Part shown: piece by piece, positions 6,506 to 6,751 of the stretch | How the letters are laid out: every line of letters begins with the position of its first letter | How positions within the stretch are numbered: the first letter of the stretch is position 1 | Source of the DNA: an uncultured Saprospiraceae bacterium | GTDB taxonomy: Bacteria > Bacteroidota > Bacteroidia > Chitinophagales > Saprospiraceae | NCBI GenBank assembly: GCA_938044055.1 | Contig: CALIQO010000182.1 | Span: 1-6,751, forward strand | DNA length: 6,751 nucleotides | Direction of reading: 5' to 3' | Translations under genes and position numbers: made by a program | The notes under the pieces: generated by a model | What the model was told of the DNA's origin: nothing | What the model saw: the letters and a program-made list of their open reading frames with translations, nothing else | Database searches by the model: none

Positions 6506-6751
6506 TCAATTTAGTCTTTCGAATATCCCGGCAATACCTTGTCCACCACCTACACATGCTGTAACCATGCCATATTTCTGTTCTCTCTTCTTCATCTCAC
6601 TCAGCAACTGTATAGAAAGTTTAGCGCCTGTGCAACCGAGCGGATGACCCAGGGCAATTGCTCCGCCATTTACATTGACAATGTCTGGGTTAAGTCCGGC
6701 TTCCTTTATAACTGCAAGCGCTTGCGTAGCGAAAGCTTCATTAAGTTCAAT
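6506..6751 (-). CDS. Thiolase (acetyl-CoA acyltransferase), C-terminal part only
   Basis: The last 81 residues of a thiolase are encoded; the start lies beyond the window edge. NEAFA (4-8 of the visible part), [12 protein letters not shown] with catalytic His36, and CVGGGQG with catalytic Cys66 are the three classic C-terminal thiolase motifs, and the protein ends 15 residues after that Cys as usual. The nucleophilic Cys of the N-terminal half is outside the window. The enzyme either cleaves 3-ketoacyl-CoA (FadA-like, beta-oxidation) or condenses acetyl-CoA; this end cannot separate the two. A good terminator follows the gene, so the SDR gene 88 bp downstream may belong to a different transcript or receive only read-through. 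Confidence 0.94.
   Translation of the reverse strand: MELNEAFATQALAVIKEAGLNPDIVNVNGGAIALGHPLGCTGAKLSIQLLSEMKKREQKYGMVTACVGGGQGIAGIFERLN

Overview
The window most likely comes from a member of the Bacteroidota, possibly a Saprospiraceae/Lewinella-like or flavobacterial marine or sludge organism. The evidence is a large modular secreted protein of a type common in that phylum, starts preceded by AT-rich stretches without clear Shine-Dalgarno sequences, and moderately AT-rich DNA. The exact lineage is inference. No RNA gene, CRISPR array, insertion sequence or phage gene was seen.

Layout: Positions 1-3057 (+ strand) hold the 3' part of a long exported protein. It has an Asp-box (BNR/sortilin-like) beta-propeller, an Ig-like module, a pre-peptidase-C-terminal-like module and a short right-handed beta-helix at the C-terminus. 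Its stop codon directly abuts the stop codon of the first of several genes on the opposite strand. Positions 3058-6751 (- strand) read, in transcription order: the C-terminal end of a thiolase (6751-6506), a rho-independent terminator, an SDR oxidoreductase (6417-5656), a glycerate kinase (5536-4436), a possible 50-residue membrane peptide that starts immediately after the kinase stop (4435-4283), a MaoC-like (R)-enoyl-CoA hydratase (4266-3781) and a histidine-phosphatase-family protein (3771-3058).

The minus-strand genes look mainly metabolic. Thiolase, SDR dehydrogenase and MaoC hydratase are three typical activities of acyl-CoA beta-oxidation or related acyl-CoA chemistry. The histidine phosphatase belongs to a subgroup that I recall often lying next to SDR, phosphotransferase and acyl-CoA dehydrogenase genes, so a hydroxy-acid or phospho-acyl-CoA branch is possible but unproven. 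Glycerate kinase links to C3 metabolism and is the odd member. The kinase, small ORF, hydratase and phosphatase are tightly packed (0, 16 and 9 bp gaps) and probably form one transcript. The thiolase is separated from the SDR by a terminator.

Nothing here is clearly a new defence or mobile system. The most interesting items are the small ORF that fills the kinase-hydratase gap, the possible acyl-CoA/phosphate gene set, the phosphatase without its usual second histidine, and the secreted protein that lacks a recognisable type IX secretion tail.
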